In this document: piece by piece, positions 33,037 to 41,742 of the stretch
Position numbering within the stretch: position 1 is the first letter of the stretch
Layout of the letters: every line of letters begins with the position of its first letter
NCBI GenBank assembly: GCA_001403775.1
Contig: CYUG01000017.1
Span: 217,969 to 281,968 of the forward strand
Length of the DNA: 64,000 bases
Reading direction: 5' to 3'
Source of the DNA: Dermabacter indicis
GTDB taxonomy: Bacteria > Actinomycetota > Actinomycetes > Actinomycetales > Dermabacteraceae
Notes under the pieces: model-generated
The model's database searches: none
Told to the model about the DNA's origin: nothing
Seen by the model: only the letters and a program-made list of their open reading frames with translations
Made by a program: the position numbers and the translations under genes

Positions 33037-35189
33037 GCATCATGGCAAAGACTGCAACCCCCACGCTTCTTCAAATGGAGGCGTCCGAGTGCGGCGCTGC
33101 AAGCCTCGGTATCATCCTCGGCTACTACGGTCGGCACGAACCTCTCGAGGATCTCCGTATCGCTTGCTCGGTCACGCGTGACGGAGCCAATGCCGCGAGC
33201 ATCGTCCGCGCCGCTCAAAGCTACGACCTCGAAGGTGGCGGCAAGCTCGCCGATACTGACGATCTCGCCCAAATCGATCATCCGGTGATCATCCATTGGG
33301 CCTTTCAGCACTTCATGGTTCTCGAAGGGGTCAAGGGCAAGGGCAAGAACCGTGTCGCGCGAGTGAATGATCCGGCGATCGGTCGCCGACTCATCGCGTG
33401 GCATGAAATCGAAGAGTCCTTCACGGGGGTCGTCATCGACCTTGTTCCTGGCGAGGGTTTTGAGAAACGGGGCGCACCGGTGCGGCTTGGGCCCGATATT
33501 GTCGAGCGCGTCACCCAGTCCGGCCGCTCCCTTATCCTTGCGTGCCTCGCTACTCTCATCATGATCGTTCCGGGACTTGCGGCACCTTTCATTGCTCGTC
33601 TTTGGATCGATCGCGGTAGCGATCTGAGCAGCTGGGTAATTCTCGCTCTCGCCCTCGCGGTTGTGCTCAGTGCTCTCATGGCCCACGTGCAGCTTGTCCA
33701 GCTTCGCCGCTCAGAAGCTCGGCTCACACTTTCCGGAACCACGCGGTTTCTCCGCGGTCTTTTGCGAAAGCCCATGGCATTCTTCCTCCAGAGGAACCCT
33801 GGCGACCTCACCGAGCGCCTCATGAGCAATTCCCGCGTCGCTCAAGTCGTGATTCGCGAGGTGGTCGTGACTGTCTCCTCGCTCCTTCTCGTCATTTCCT
33901 ACGGGTTCACGCTTTTCATTCTTGACCCGCTCATGGCTCTCGTGTGTGTGGCATCGTCTGTCATCCAGATTTTTCTTCTGCGCCTCCTCCTCACGAAACA
34001 GCACGATGCTATGCAAGCGCTCCTCGCAAAAGAAGCTTCTCTCGCGTCGTCCACAATGCAGTCAATCGGCGCCATCACTTCAATCAAAGGTAATGGCCTC
34101 GAGGATTCTGCATTCTCTCGTTGGTCGGGTTTCCTCGCACACTGCACGCGCGAGAATCAGCGTTTGAGCGTCATGCTCGCCCAGATCACTCTCGCACCGA
34201 CTCTACTCACGAGCCTCACCACTGCGATCATTGTGATCGTGGGCGGCACGCGGCTCCTCGACGGCGCATTATCGATCGGTCTTCTGTTCGCGTTTCTCAC
34301 GATTTTTTCGTCGTTCAGCGCACCCGTTCAACAACTCATAGGACAAGCCTCGAGGCTCCAGAATCTGGATGCGGATATGCGGCGGCTTCGAGACGTTACT
34401 GACTACGCCGACGACGAGGTGTGGGAGACGAGTCCCAGTTCGGAATCGGTCATGCTGAGCGGCGCTCTCGAACTTCGTAACGTCACGTTCGCTTTCGATG
34501 GAAACGTGCCATTCCTCGAGGATGTCTCGCTCATCGTCCGACCTGGCTCACGCGTCGCACTCGTCGGTTCCTCCGGCTCTGGTAAATCCACGCTGGGGCG
34601 CATCATTGCGGGCCTCACTTCGACGACGAGTGGTGAGGTCCTTCTCGACGGGAAAGCACGCGAAGATCTCGACCCTCATAGCGTCACACGCGCGGTGGCC
34701 TACATCGACCAGTCGATCACCCTTTACGGGGGTACCGTTCGCGAAAACGTGAGCCTCTGGGACGATTCAATCGAGGAGAAGTCCCTCATCGCTGCGCTCG
34801 AAGACGCTGAGATCCTCGACGAAGTCAATCAACGTGCTGGTGGTCTCGACGCACACGTTGCAGACGGGGGGAAGAATTTCTCGGGAGGGCAGCGCCAACG
34901 CCTCGAGCTCGCTCGGGCACTCACTCAAAACCCTAGTCTGGTGATCCTCGATGAAGCGACGAGCGCGCTGGATCAACGCACCGAGGCCTCGATCATGGAC
35001 AACCTTAAACGCCGAGGTTGCACCCTCGTGATTATCGCTCACCGGCTTTCAACCGTGGTCGACGCCGACCGAATCGTCGTTCTCGATCACGGAAAAGTGG
35101 TGGAGAGCGGTCATCACCACGACCTCATCGCTCTCGATGGTGCCTACGCATCGCTTTATGCTCATGCCGACGAGGAGCAGCCTGCATGA
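33033..35189 (+). CDS. NHLM peptidase-containing ABC transporter (leader removal and export)
   Basis: A 718-aa bifunctional transporter. The N-terminal C39 peptidase has Cys20 in QMEASECGAAS, His93 in FQHFMVLEG and Asp113 in VNDPAIGRR. Six membrane helices follow (about residues 155–430), then an ATPase with VGSSGSGKST, FSGGQRQRLELARAL and VILDEATSALD. It should cut the precursor after its GG and export the core. Starts are GTG 33033 (overlapping the adaptor stop) or ATG 33042. It forms a set with the adaptor before it and the second ABC transporter after it, the usual NHLM trio. Confidence 0.93.
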   Translation: MSIMAKTATPTLLQMEASECGAASLGIILGYYGRHEPLEDLRIACSVTRDGANAASIVRAAQSYDLEGGGKLADTDDLAQIDHPVIIHWAFQHFMVLEGVKGKGKNRVARVNDPAIGRRLIAWHEIEESFTGVVIDLVPGEGFEKRGAPVRLGPDIVERVTQSGRSLILACLATLIMIVPGLAAPFIARLWIDRGSDLSSWVILALALAVVLSALMAHVQLVQLRRSEARLTLSGTTRFLRGLLRKPMAFFLQRNPGDLTERLMSNSRVAQVVIREVVVTVSSLLLVISYGFTLFILDPLMALVCVASSVIQIFLLRLLLTKQHDAMQALLAKEASLASSTMQSIGAITSIKGNGLEDSAFSRWSGFLAHCTRENQRLSVMLAQITLAPTLLTSLTTAIIVIVGGTRLLDGALSIGLLFAFLTIFSSFSAPVQQLIGQASRLQNLDADMRRLRDVTDYADDEVWETSPSSESVMLSGALELRNVTFAFDGNVPFLEDVSLIVRPGSRVALVGSSGSGKSTLGRIIAGLTSTTSGEVLLDGKAREDLDPHSVTRAVAYIDQSITLYGGTVRENVSLWDDSIEEKSLIAALEDAEILDEVNQRAGGLDAHVADGGKNFSGGQRQRLELARALTQNPSLVILDEATSALDQRTEASIMDNLKRRGCTLVIIAHRLSTVVDADRIVVLDHGKVVESGHHHDLIALDGAYASLYAHADEEQPA

Positions 35190-38053
35190 CTCTTGTGAAA
35201 TCCAACTCGACAACGACCACGAATCGGCAAGAGATCACCTGGGAGGGGGGCATTTTCGTACTCAGCGCTCCCCGCATGAACCTTCTGGTCGAGGCCGGAA
35301 CGATCGATGTCTTCGGTGTCCCGCTCGACGACGATGAGCCGCGAGGGGCGTGGGTATCTCTCGGTCGCCTCGAAGCGGGAGACATTCTTACCGGGCCCGC
35401 TTCGGGACCTTTCCATTCATTTGTGTGCCGCCCGCAGCATGACTCGAGTGCCGTTCTGATCAGCCCGGATGATGACTCGCTCTCTGCCGATGAGCTCCTG
35501 CGTGGGGTCCAAGGCGCGCTCTCACGACTCACGCCCCCACTAAGCGATGCTCTTCCTCCCCAGGACTTCGACCCTGTTGAAGCGGGCAACACCGTGGAGC
35601 TAAAGTCAGGTCGCCCCGCGCGACCCGTCGATGGCACGGTATGGATGAAGCGTCTCGAGGGCAGTCTCGAGGGGCACGGAGCCGCCGCATGGTCCTACAG
35701 CACTGACGACTGGTTCTGTGTTCGCCGAAACGATTGGGTTACGGCGACATCCGGTACGTCCCGGCTCACGGTTATCGACACGGAAAGACTGCTCACCGAA
35801 CCAAATGCCTCAGCGATCCTCGCTATCCATTGGACCCGCTTCCTTTACGGGGTCGACCGTGCTGCCGAACGAACGGCCTCTCGGCGACGCAGCGCAATCG
35901 ATGATTCGCGCCATCGCGATGCTATAGCGCTCGGCGAGATTCGCGACGCCGCAGATCTTATAGCACTTGAATCCGAGGGGCGCACAACCCACCCCTCCGA
36001 TCGGACTGGATATCTGACCGCAGTCTTGCGCGCCTTCCACCGCGACCCGTCAGTACGTGAGGTCCCGGCTCAGCTCATCCCAGCGCTTTCAAAATGTCAA
36101 TCCTTCGGTGAACTGAGTGGCGTGGGATGGATCCGTTTGAGGATGCTTCGCCTCGAAGGTAACTGGTGGAATGAATCTATGGGACCTCTCGTGGGAACGT
36201 GGGGGCGCGAACGCACGCCGGTCGCTCTCGAGCCTAACGACGGCGGCTACATCGCGTGGTTCCCTCAGGAAAGCGAGCCCGTGCGGGTCACGGGCGAAAA
36301 TCACACGAAACTGCGCCGCACGGCGTTCGCTCCATATCCGGGGATCAGTGCGGGCACCAGCCTTCGCGGCCTGTTTGGGTTCGGCATGAAAGGTGCCCGA
36401 GGCGACATGGTGCGCCTCATACTCACAACTGTACTCGTGGGCGCCGTCGGAACCCTTCCCCCGCTTCTCACCGGCACCGTTCTAGGCGCTCTCGCCGAAC
36501 GAGGCGAGCGCAACCTCATCATTCTCGCGGGACTGTGCTTGATCCTGACTGCGGTGGTTGGAGCCTCGCTTCAACTCACGCAGGTACTCACATTGCACAG
36601 GCTTCGAGGGCATCTTGGAGAACGTACGGGCACGGCGCTGTGGATGCACCTGTTACGCCTTCCCGTGGGATTTTTTGAAAGGGAGGCCCCGGGAGCTCTC
36701 GCCACCGTCGTGCTTGGCCTTCGCCGCGCACAAGAGCAGATCTCAATGGCATTTTCTTCGCTCCTCCCCCTTGCGGTGGTCGGAATAGCAAACACGATAC
36801 TGCTGTGGTGGATCTCGACCTCACTTGCATTTCCTGTCACTTGCGTTCTTCTAGTCTGCTTGGTTCTCACCGCTGTTCCGGCACGGCGTGAGCTCAAGCA
36901 TCGTGCGACCGCATTCGAGGTAGAGATGGAGCTGAAGGCACTCTCCTACTCGCTCCTGCAGACCATGCCAAAGCTACGCGCTGCCGGTGCTCAGATGCGC
37001 GCGCTCACCCGCTTCGCAGCCGTACAGCGCCGCCAGGTTGAGCACCTCATGAAGGCGCAAAGTGAGAACGATAAGATCGCCACTTTCGCTGCACTCTTGC
37101 CGACTCTCTCGATACTCACGGTTGTCGCCTCTGGTTCGCTCATGCACAGAACACCCCCGACACAGGATCTCCTATCTTTCCTCGTCGCACTCGGAATCGT
37201 CACGAACTCACTCGCCCAGGTCCTCAAATCCTTCGCACTCGTGTCTCCGGCAGTTCCCCAGCTATCGGCGACTTACGCGATTCTCGATGAACTTCCGGAA
37301 ACTGGGCCCGACCAGGTGCAACCAGGCGACCTTTCCGGCGCGGTCGCCTTCTCGAACGTATCGTTTAGATATCGAAGCGACGGCCCGCTCGTGCTCGATG
37401 GCATCAATCTCGATGTCGCTCCAGGTGAGTTCATCGGCATTGTTGGACCGTCTGGCTCCGGAAAATCGACACTTATGCGCCTCATTCTCGGATTCGACCG
37501 ACCGACCCAGGGAAGCGTACTTCTCGACGGTCAGGACCTTTCCGAGCTCGACGCGGCGGCAGTTCGTCGCCAGTTCGGCATTGTTATGCAAGACACCGAT
37601 GTCATGCCTGGCAGTATCCGCGAGAACATCATTTCTTCGGGCTCCTTCACTGATGACGATGTATGGGAGGCCGCAGAAATGGCCGGTATTGCCGATGACA
37701 TCCGAGATATGCCGATGAAGCTCGCAACCCGTGTCTCCCCCGGTGGCGAAGGGCTATCTGGTGGTCAGCGCCAACGCCTGCTTATTGCGCGCACGCTCAT
37801 CTCAAAACCACGCATGATTCTGTTCGACGAGGCGACGAGTGCGCTCGACAATCCCACGCAGGAGCGGATCACCCATGCGATGCGCCTCATCAACGCTACC
37901 CGCATCGTCATCGCGCACCGACTCACAACCGTACGTCACGCCGATCGCATCGTGGTTGTCGACAAGGGAAGAATTGTCGAGCAAGGCACCTATGACGAAC
38001 TTCTTGAGCTTAACGGGGTCTTTGCCGAACTCGCCCGTACCCACGAGCAGTAG
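35186..38053 (+). CDS. NHLM ABC transporter permease/ATP-binding protein (no peptidase)
   Basis: 955 aa. The long N-terminal part (about 1–430) has no C39 peptidase; it holds an N-terminal barrel-like segment (PRMNLLVEAGTIDVFGVPL) and unassigned sequence, as in the second ABC protein of NHLM systems. Membrane helices lie at about 455–710. The C-terminal ATPase has GPSGSGKST, LSGGQRQRLLIARTL and LFDEATSALD. ATGA overlap with the peptidase transporter suggests a heterodimeric exporter. It is the last gene of the cluster; a weak GGGAAG/CTTCCC hairpin follows at 38072–38091. Confidence 0.9.
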   Translation: MTLVKSNSTTTTNRQEITWEGGIFVLSAPRMNLLVEAGTIDVFGVPLDDDEPRGAWVSLGRLEAGDILTGPASGPFHSFVCRPQHDSSAVLISPDDDSLSADELLRGVQGALSRLTPPLSDALPPQDFDPVEAGNTVELKSGRPARPVDGTVWMKRLEGSLEGHGAAAWSYSTDDWFCVRRNDWVTATSGTSRLTVIDTERLLTEPNASAILAIHWTRFLYGVDRAAERTASRRRSAIDDSRHRDAIALGEIRDAADLIALESEGRTTHPSDRTGYLTAVLRAFHRDPSVREVPAQLIPALSKCQSFGELSGVGWIRLRMLRLEGNWWNESMGPLVGTWGRERTPVALEPNDGGYIAWFPQESEPVRVTGENHTKLRRTAFAPYPGISAGTSLRGLFGFGMKGARGDMVRLILTTVLVGAVGTLPPLLTGTVLGALAERGERNLIILAGLCLILTAVVGASLQLTQVLTLHRLRGHLGERTGTALWMHLLRLPVGFFEREAPGALATVVLGLRRAQEQISMAFSSLLPLAVVGIANTILLWWISTSLAFPVTCVLLVCLVLTAVPARRELKHRATAFEVEMELKALSYSLLQTMPKLRAAGAQMRALTRFAAVQRRQVEHLMKAQSENDKIATFAALLPTLSILTVVASGSLMHRTPPTQDLLSFLVALGIVTNSLAQVLKSFALVSPAVPQLSATYAILDELPETGPDQVQPGDLSGAVAFSNVSFRYRSDGPLVLDGINLDVAPGEFIGIVGPSGSGKSTLMRLILGFDRPTQGSVLLDGQDLSELDAAAVRRQFGIVMQDTDVMPGSIRENIISSGSFTDDDVWEAAEMAGIADDIRDMPMKLATRVSPGGEGLSGGQRQRLLIARTLISKPRMILFDEATSALDNPTQERITHAMRLINATRIVIAHRLTTVRHADRIVVVDKGRIVEQGTYDELLELNGVFAELARTHEQ

Positions 38054-38255
38054 CCTCGGACAACCAGCGAAGGGAAGCTTCGGCACTTCCCAGGCGATAC
38101 TCACCGTAAGCTTTGAGATTCGACGGAGTGAAGGTGCCGTCGGGCGTCCGGCTCATGTCTTGATTCGCGAACGCGCGCGATATCGCTCCCGCTGAGACAA
38201 ACTTCCCGACCCTTACGACATTCTTCCGGCCGCCGCTGACCAGTGCAATCAAAAA

Positions 38256-38295
38256 GCATCGCCCCCGTTCGCACACGGACGAACGGGGGCGATGC
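38256..38295 (-). terminator. Terminator of tRNA-Ser(GCT)
   Basis: GCATCGCCCCCGTTCG pairs perfectly with CGAACGGGGGCGATGC (16 bp, 8-nt loop). On the minus strand it is followed by TTTTT and lies 7 nt after the tRNA end. Confidence 0.92.
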
Positions 38296-38302
38296 CTGGA
38301 TG

Positions 38303-38392
38303 CGGAGACGAGAGGATTTGAACCTCCGAGGCGGCTCTACACCGCCTACTCCCTTAGCAGGGGAGCGCATTCGGCCACTCTGCCACGTCTCC
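38303..38392 (-). tRNA. tRNA-Ser(GCT)
   Basis: A 90-nt class II tRNA. Acceptor GGAGACG pairs with CGTCTCC, the anticodon loop holds GCT between CCCTGCTAAGGG-type stems, a long variable arm (GTAGGCGGTGTAGAGCCGCC) is present, and the T-arm is GGTTCAAATCC. CCA is not encoded. It borders the right end of the RiPP cluster. Confidence 0.95.
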
Positions 38393-38481
38393 TTGCGCGT
38401 TAGGCGCTGAGTCAGCCTACCGAACTTCCTCGAGCGGCTCAAATCTTTCGCGGCGCGTCCCACATTGCGCGGGCCTCATCC

Positions 38482-39201
38482 TCAAGGCTTGATGTAAATA
38501 CCCTTGCCTTCAAGCTTGACGACGTTGAAGCCCATGCCGAGTTCTTCGCTCTTGACGGCGGCTGTACCGTCGCCACGTTCCTCGACCGTGAAGGCGGCAC
38601 CGTTGAGCGCCTCGCGCGTGGCGTTCGCCTTATTGGGGTCCATAGGCGCAACTTGCTGGCTCGCCGCCCTCACGCACGCGTTTTTCTCAACCTGGTTTTC
38701 GAGCACAAAATAGCCGCCGTTGGACTCGGCGGCCGCGAGTTCACACGCGACGGCCCAGTTCGAATCCAGGCGCGCTTGCGTATACGTGATGGTGATCTTC
38801 ACTGCCTGCTGTTTCTCCTCTTCAGTGAAGGGAGTGAGGCTGGGCTTGAGTATTTGTGTCCCACTCGCGTTCGGATCCTGCGGTCCCGGGGCAGGTGCCG
38901 GGGCTGGCGCTGGTGCTGGGACGGGGCCTGCGATGGTGGGCGGTGCCGGTTGAGGTGCAGCGCCGCCACTCGAGCCAGGGTTCGGGGGCGCGGGTGTCGA
39001 GGTTGCTGGGCCGGGCGCCGGCGCGGTTGTGGGTGCGGGGCTCGGAGCGTCCGACGGCTGCGCGCCTGACGCGGTTGCGGAACTCGACGGGTTGCCCTCA
39101 TCTTTGGAGGAAGTGAGGGCCCCGCACCCGGCGAGACTGGCGGCCGTGAGGGCCGCCGCAAAAAGAGGGGCAAGGAGGCGTCGTGTGCGGATGAGATTCA
39201 T
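38482..39201 (-). CDS. Pro/Ala-rich lipoprotein, paralogue 1 of 3
   Basis: 239 aa. Lipoprotein signal with lipobox LAGC, then a long Pro/Ala/Ser linker including an (AP)n run, then a C-terminal domain of about 125 residues beginning TPFTEEEKQQAVKI. That domain is shared with the two following minus-strand genes: two Cys about 15–25 residues apart, then a closing strand pair DGTAAVKSEELGMGFNVVKLEG. The ATG at 39201 has GGAGG seven bases upstream. The likely role is a cell-surface protein; no known family recognised. Confidence 0.75.
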   Translation of the reverse strand: MNLIRTRRLLAPLFAAALTAASLAGCGALTSSKDEGNPSSSATASGAQPSDAPSPAPTTAPAPGPATSTPAPPNPGSSGGAAPQPAPPTIAGPVPAPAPAPAPAPGPQDPNASGTQILKPSLTPFTEEEKQQAVKITITYTQARLDSNWAVACELAAAESNGGYFVLENQVEKNACVRAASQQVAPMDPNKANATREALNGAAFTVEERGDGTAAVKSEELGMGFNVVKLEGKGIYIKP

Positions 39202-39293
39202 GAATGTGCCTCCGTGGCGATTCAAGCAATGCGCTTCGTTGTCCGCATGTGGGTCTTCTTCTGGGCGCTCCGGAAGATCTTCAATGCACGGGG

Positions 39294-39866
39294 CTATGAC
39301 GCATCGGCCATGAGGCGAACGCCGCCGTCCTTAATTTTTAGAACTGTGAAACCGAGGGGTTGGCCGGCCATCAACAAGGTGAAGGTGCCGTCTCCGTTGT
39401 CCTTCAGCTCGAAGGCGGCAGGATTGAACATCGACTTGGCCTGCTCCTCGGTCATGCCTGTGTCGACTCCGCCACCGTCTTGACCCTGGCCCGAAAATGA
39501 CCCGAAGGCTTGAACACACTGGTCGCGTAACTCGGGCGTCGAATCCATGCGGTACATCGTCCCGTCAGGATTTTTGAAAACGGTCATGTCACAGATCGCG
39601 CTGAGATCCTTACCCGTGGTCATTGCCACGAGAAGGTCGGCCATCATTTGCTTGCCCTGCTCCTTTTCCTGATCGGTGAGGGGCGTGGGGTCAACCTCGA
39701 CAGGCTCGCCCATACCTGCCGGGAGTCCGCCACTCCCTATCCCGCCGGTGTCTGAGCCCGGAGTGCCCCCGCCGCGGTTGCTGCGGAGATCGAGCGCTTC
39801 ATACGGAATGGGGTGACCATGAGGACCTTTCGCATAGGTGAGGCGTGCGTCGCGCCTGGGGATCAC
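39294..39866 (-). CDS. Paralogue 2 of 3, no visible signal peptide
   Basis: 190 aa from the longest possible start (GTG 39866). Residues about 60–190 match the shared domain (TPLTDQEKEQGKQMMADLL, two Cys, DGTFTLLMAGQPLGFTVLKI). Unlike its neighbours it has no signal peptide or lipobox, and none is found in other frames just upstream. Either the 5' end has been lost or the protein is cytoplasmic. The true start may be further in, for example near MGEPVEVDP. I cannot tell whether the gene is functional. Confidence 0.6.
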   Translation of the reverse strand: MIPRRDARLTYAKGPHGHPIPYEALDLRSNRGGGTPGSDTGGIGSGGLPAGMGEPVEVDPTPLTDQEKEQGKQMMADLLVAMTTGKDLSAICDMTVFKNPDGTMYRMDSTPELRDQCVQAFGSFSGQGQDGGGVDTGMTEEQAKSMFNPAAFELKDNGDGTFTLLMAGQPLGFTVLKIKDGGVRLMADAS

Positions 39867-39999
39867 ATGGGGCTAACGTAACGGTCGTTCCTGGCGCATC
39901 CCTCGAAGCGCCCACACAAGTGTTTTCAGCCTGCACCCCCGCTCCCGAGAAAACGACGGCCGCGTGCGCATAGAGAACTGGCGGCATTAAAAAGCGAAG

Positions 40000-40031
40000 G
40001 TGGCTCGGTAGAAAGAACTACCGAGCCACCC
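40000..40031 (-). terminator. Terminator after lipoprotein paralogue 3
   Basis: GGTGGCTCGGTAG pairs perfectly with CTACCGAGCCACC around a 6-nt loop; on the minus strand it is followed by CTTCGCTTTTT. Confidence 0.88.
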
Positions 40032-40087
40032 AGGCATCATTCTTCTCTCACATCAGCTCGGGTGAGTGCCCCGAACCGTGGAGCCAA

Positions 40088-40735
40088 TCAGGACAGGTTC
40101 CTCATGTCGATGAGCGGGCCCTCACCCTTCACCTTGAGAAGTGAGATACCAAGATCCTGGCCCTGGAGCATGACTTTGGCAGTGCCGTCGCCATTGGGCT
40201 GAATTTCAAGATTCTCTGGCGTAATGATCTGCTTCATCTGCTGAGCCTGTTCCTCAGAGATGCCCTGCGTGGAGAGAACTTTCTCGTTCTGATCAGCGCA
40301 CTGCTTGCGGATCTCATCCGTATCCATGCGCTCGTAGGCGTCACCGTTCCTCGCCACCATATTGGGGCACGCGTCTTCGAACTTCTTGTCCAGCGTGCTG
40401 GTGAAGAAGTCGGCCACAATCTGTGCGCCCTTCTGCTTGTCTTCCTCCGTGAAGGGGGTCTCGTCAAGCTCTACGGGCGTGCCGTGAACGCTCGAGCCAA
40501 CGTCGTCACCCTTGACGGCGCTACTCTCGGAGTCCGAAGCCTCATCAGTTGCCGCGTCAGAGGTCTCGCTCGACGCGGACTCCTCCGTGGTTTCTGGGGC
40601 GGTCGTGGTCTCCTTCGAAGCGGAATCATCCTTCTTTGCTTCGTTAGAGGCACCACAGCCTGCGAGGCCGAAAGCGAGAACGCCAGCGGCGGCGATGACG
40701 GACAACGAACGGGTCTTGCGCATGAAAGTGGACAT
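40088..40735 (-). CDS. Ser/Thr/Glu-rich lipoprotein, paralogue 3 of 3
   Basis: 215 aa. Signal peptide RKTRSLSVIAAAGVLAFGLAGC with lipobox LAGC, an acidic Ser/Thr/Glu linker of about 60 residues, then the domain shared with the two genes downstream (TPFTEEDKQKGAQIVADFF, two Cys, DGTAKVMLQGQDLGISLLKV). ATG 40735 has AAAGG upstream; ATG 40723 is a second choice. A strong terminator follows. The three genes look like a local duplication series. Confidence 0.78.
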   Translation of the reverse strand: MSTFMRKTRSLSVIAAAGVLAFGLAGCGASNEAKKDDSASKETTTAPETTEESASSETSDAATDEASDSESSAVKGDDVGSSVHGTPVELDETPFTEEDKQKGAQIVADFFTSTLDKKFEDACPNMVARNGDAYERMDTDEIRKQCADQNEKVLSTQGISEEQAQQMKQIITPENLEIQPNGDGTAKVMLQGQDLGISLLKVKGEGPLIDMRNLS

Positions 40736-40870
40736 CGTCAACCTTTCGTGTTGGTCAGGACCGGCGGGCCTGAAGTCTCGTCCCTCGTGGTGTCCTTTCG
40801 GTCCAAGAAGGAACGCGGATAAACCTAACATCCCTCTCTGACGACCACTCTCAGGTTTTTGAGCTCGCCG

Positions 40871-41350
40871 TCACACTTGCGTCTCGAGATTCAAAGCATT
40901 TCGCACGAATTCCACATGCTTGGGCGTGCCCACGCGGTACTTCACGGCGGTGAGCACGCCATGCGCATCGATCACGAAGCTCGAGCGGATCACGCCCATC
41001 TTTTTCACGCCGTACATGTTCTTTTCGCCCCATGCGCCGTACGCCTCCATGACGGCATGACCTTCATCGGCGGCCATAGCAAACGGGAGTCCCTCTTTCT
41101 CCACGAACTCCTCAACCTTGTCAATGGGATCGGGGGAAATGCCAAGAATGCGCGCCCCGCTCGCGGTGAGTTCTTCGGCGTGATCGCGAAGGTCGCGTGC
41201 CTGACGAGTGCACAGGGAGGTACCCGCCGCGGGGTAGAACCATATGAGGGCGCTTTCACCCGCGAGGTCCGCAAGGGTGATGCGACCGCCACCAGCGAGC
41301 GGAAGATCAAAGTCGGGGGCCTTATCGCCCGGCGCAAGTTTGACGTTCAC
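40871..41350 (-). CDS. bcp: Peroxiredoxin, Bcp/PrxQ family
   Basis: About 159 aa, cytoplasmic thiol peroxidase. The thioredoxin fold carries the peroxidatic site YPAAGTSLCTRQARDLRD. The second Cys that often follows five residues later in Bcp proteins is Arg here, so it would work as a 1-Cys enzyme or use a Cys elsewhere. Starts are GTG 41350 (GAGAG close upstream) or GTG 41365; the longer frame to 41485 is unlikely because it runs into the tRNA-Ser terminator region. Single gene. Confidence 0.85.
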   Translation of the reverse strand: MNVKLAPGDKAPDFDLPLAGGGRITLADLAGESALIWFYPAAGTSLCTRQARDLRDHAEELTASGARILGISPDPIDKVEEFVEKEGLPFAMAADEGHAVMEAYGAWGEKNMYGVKKMGVIRSSFVIDAHGVLTAVKYRVGTPKHVEFVRNALNLETQV

Positions 41351-41418
41351 GGGGCTCTCTTTCACGTAGGAACTGGGGTTCCTTGATCGTATCGACGGCT
41401 GGGGTGAGAAAAGCGAAA

Positions 41419-41459
41419 GCCCCGTTTTGGGTACGCTTCGTGCGCGCCCAAAACGGGGC
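41419..41459 (-). terminator. Terminator of tRNA-Ser(TGA)
   Basis: GCCCCGTTTTGGG pairs with CCCAAAACGGGGC. On the minus strand it lies 30 nt after the tRNA and is followed by TTTCGCTTTTCT. A separate 18-bp palindrome CGCACGCTCGAGCGTGCG lies between it and the tRNA (41464–41481). Confidence 0.85.
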
Positions 41460-41489
41460 GGGTCGCACGCTCGAGCGTGCGGCATCGGG

Positions 41490-41577
41490 CGGAGAGTAAG
41501 GGATTTGAACCCTTGGTGCAGGGTTGCTGCACAGCGGTTTTCAAGACCGCCACATTCGGCCGCTCTGTCAACTCTCC
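41490..41577 (-). tRNA. tRNA-Ser(TGA)
   Basis: An 88-nt class II tRNA. Acceptor GGAGAGT pairs with ACTCTCC (read from the minus strand), anticodon TGA lies in CTTGAAA, a long variable arm is present, and the T-arm contains GGTTCAAATCC. CCA not encoded. Confidence 0.95.
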
Positions 41578-41742
41578 TTGCGCCCCTGCAGCGAGGCGCC
41601 CGTACATCCTACCCTCTCGCGATCAGGGTGGAGAAAACAGGCTAGGCAATCCCGAATCAGCCCCATCGCGTCGTTTTTCTCCACCCTCAACGGTAGGTGG
41701 GCACGGGCGGGATGGTTGGGGACCGCCTGGGCGGGGCCGGGG

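Noticed and set aside
20239..38392. RiPP cluster as a tRNA-Ser-integrated genomic island
   Set aside because: The cluster ends beside tRNA-Ser(GCT), but no integrase and no duplicated tRNA end are found at the other side. Transfer is possible but not shown.
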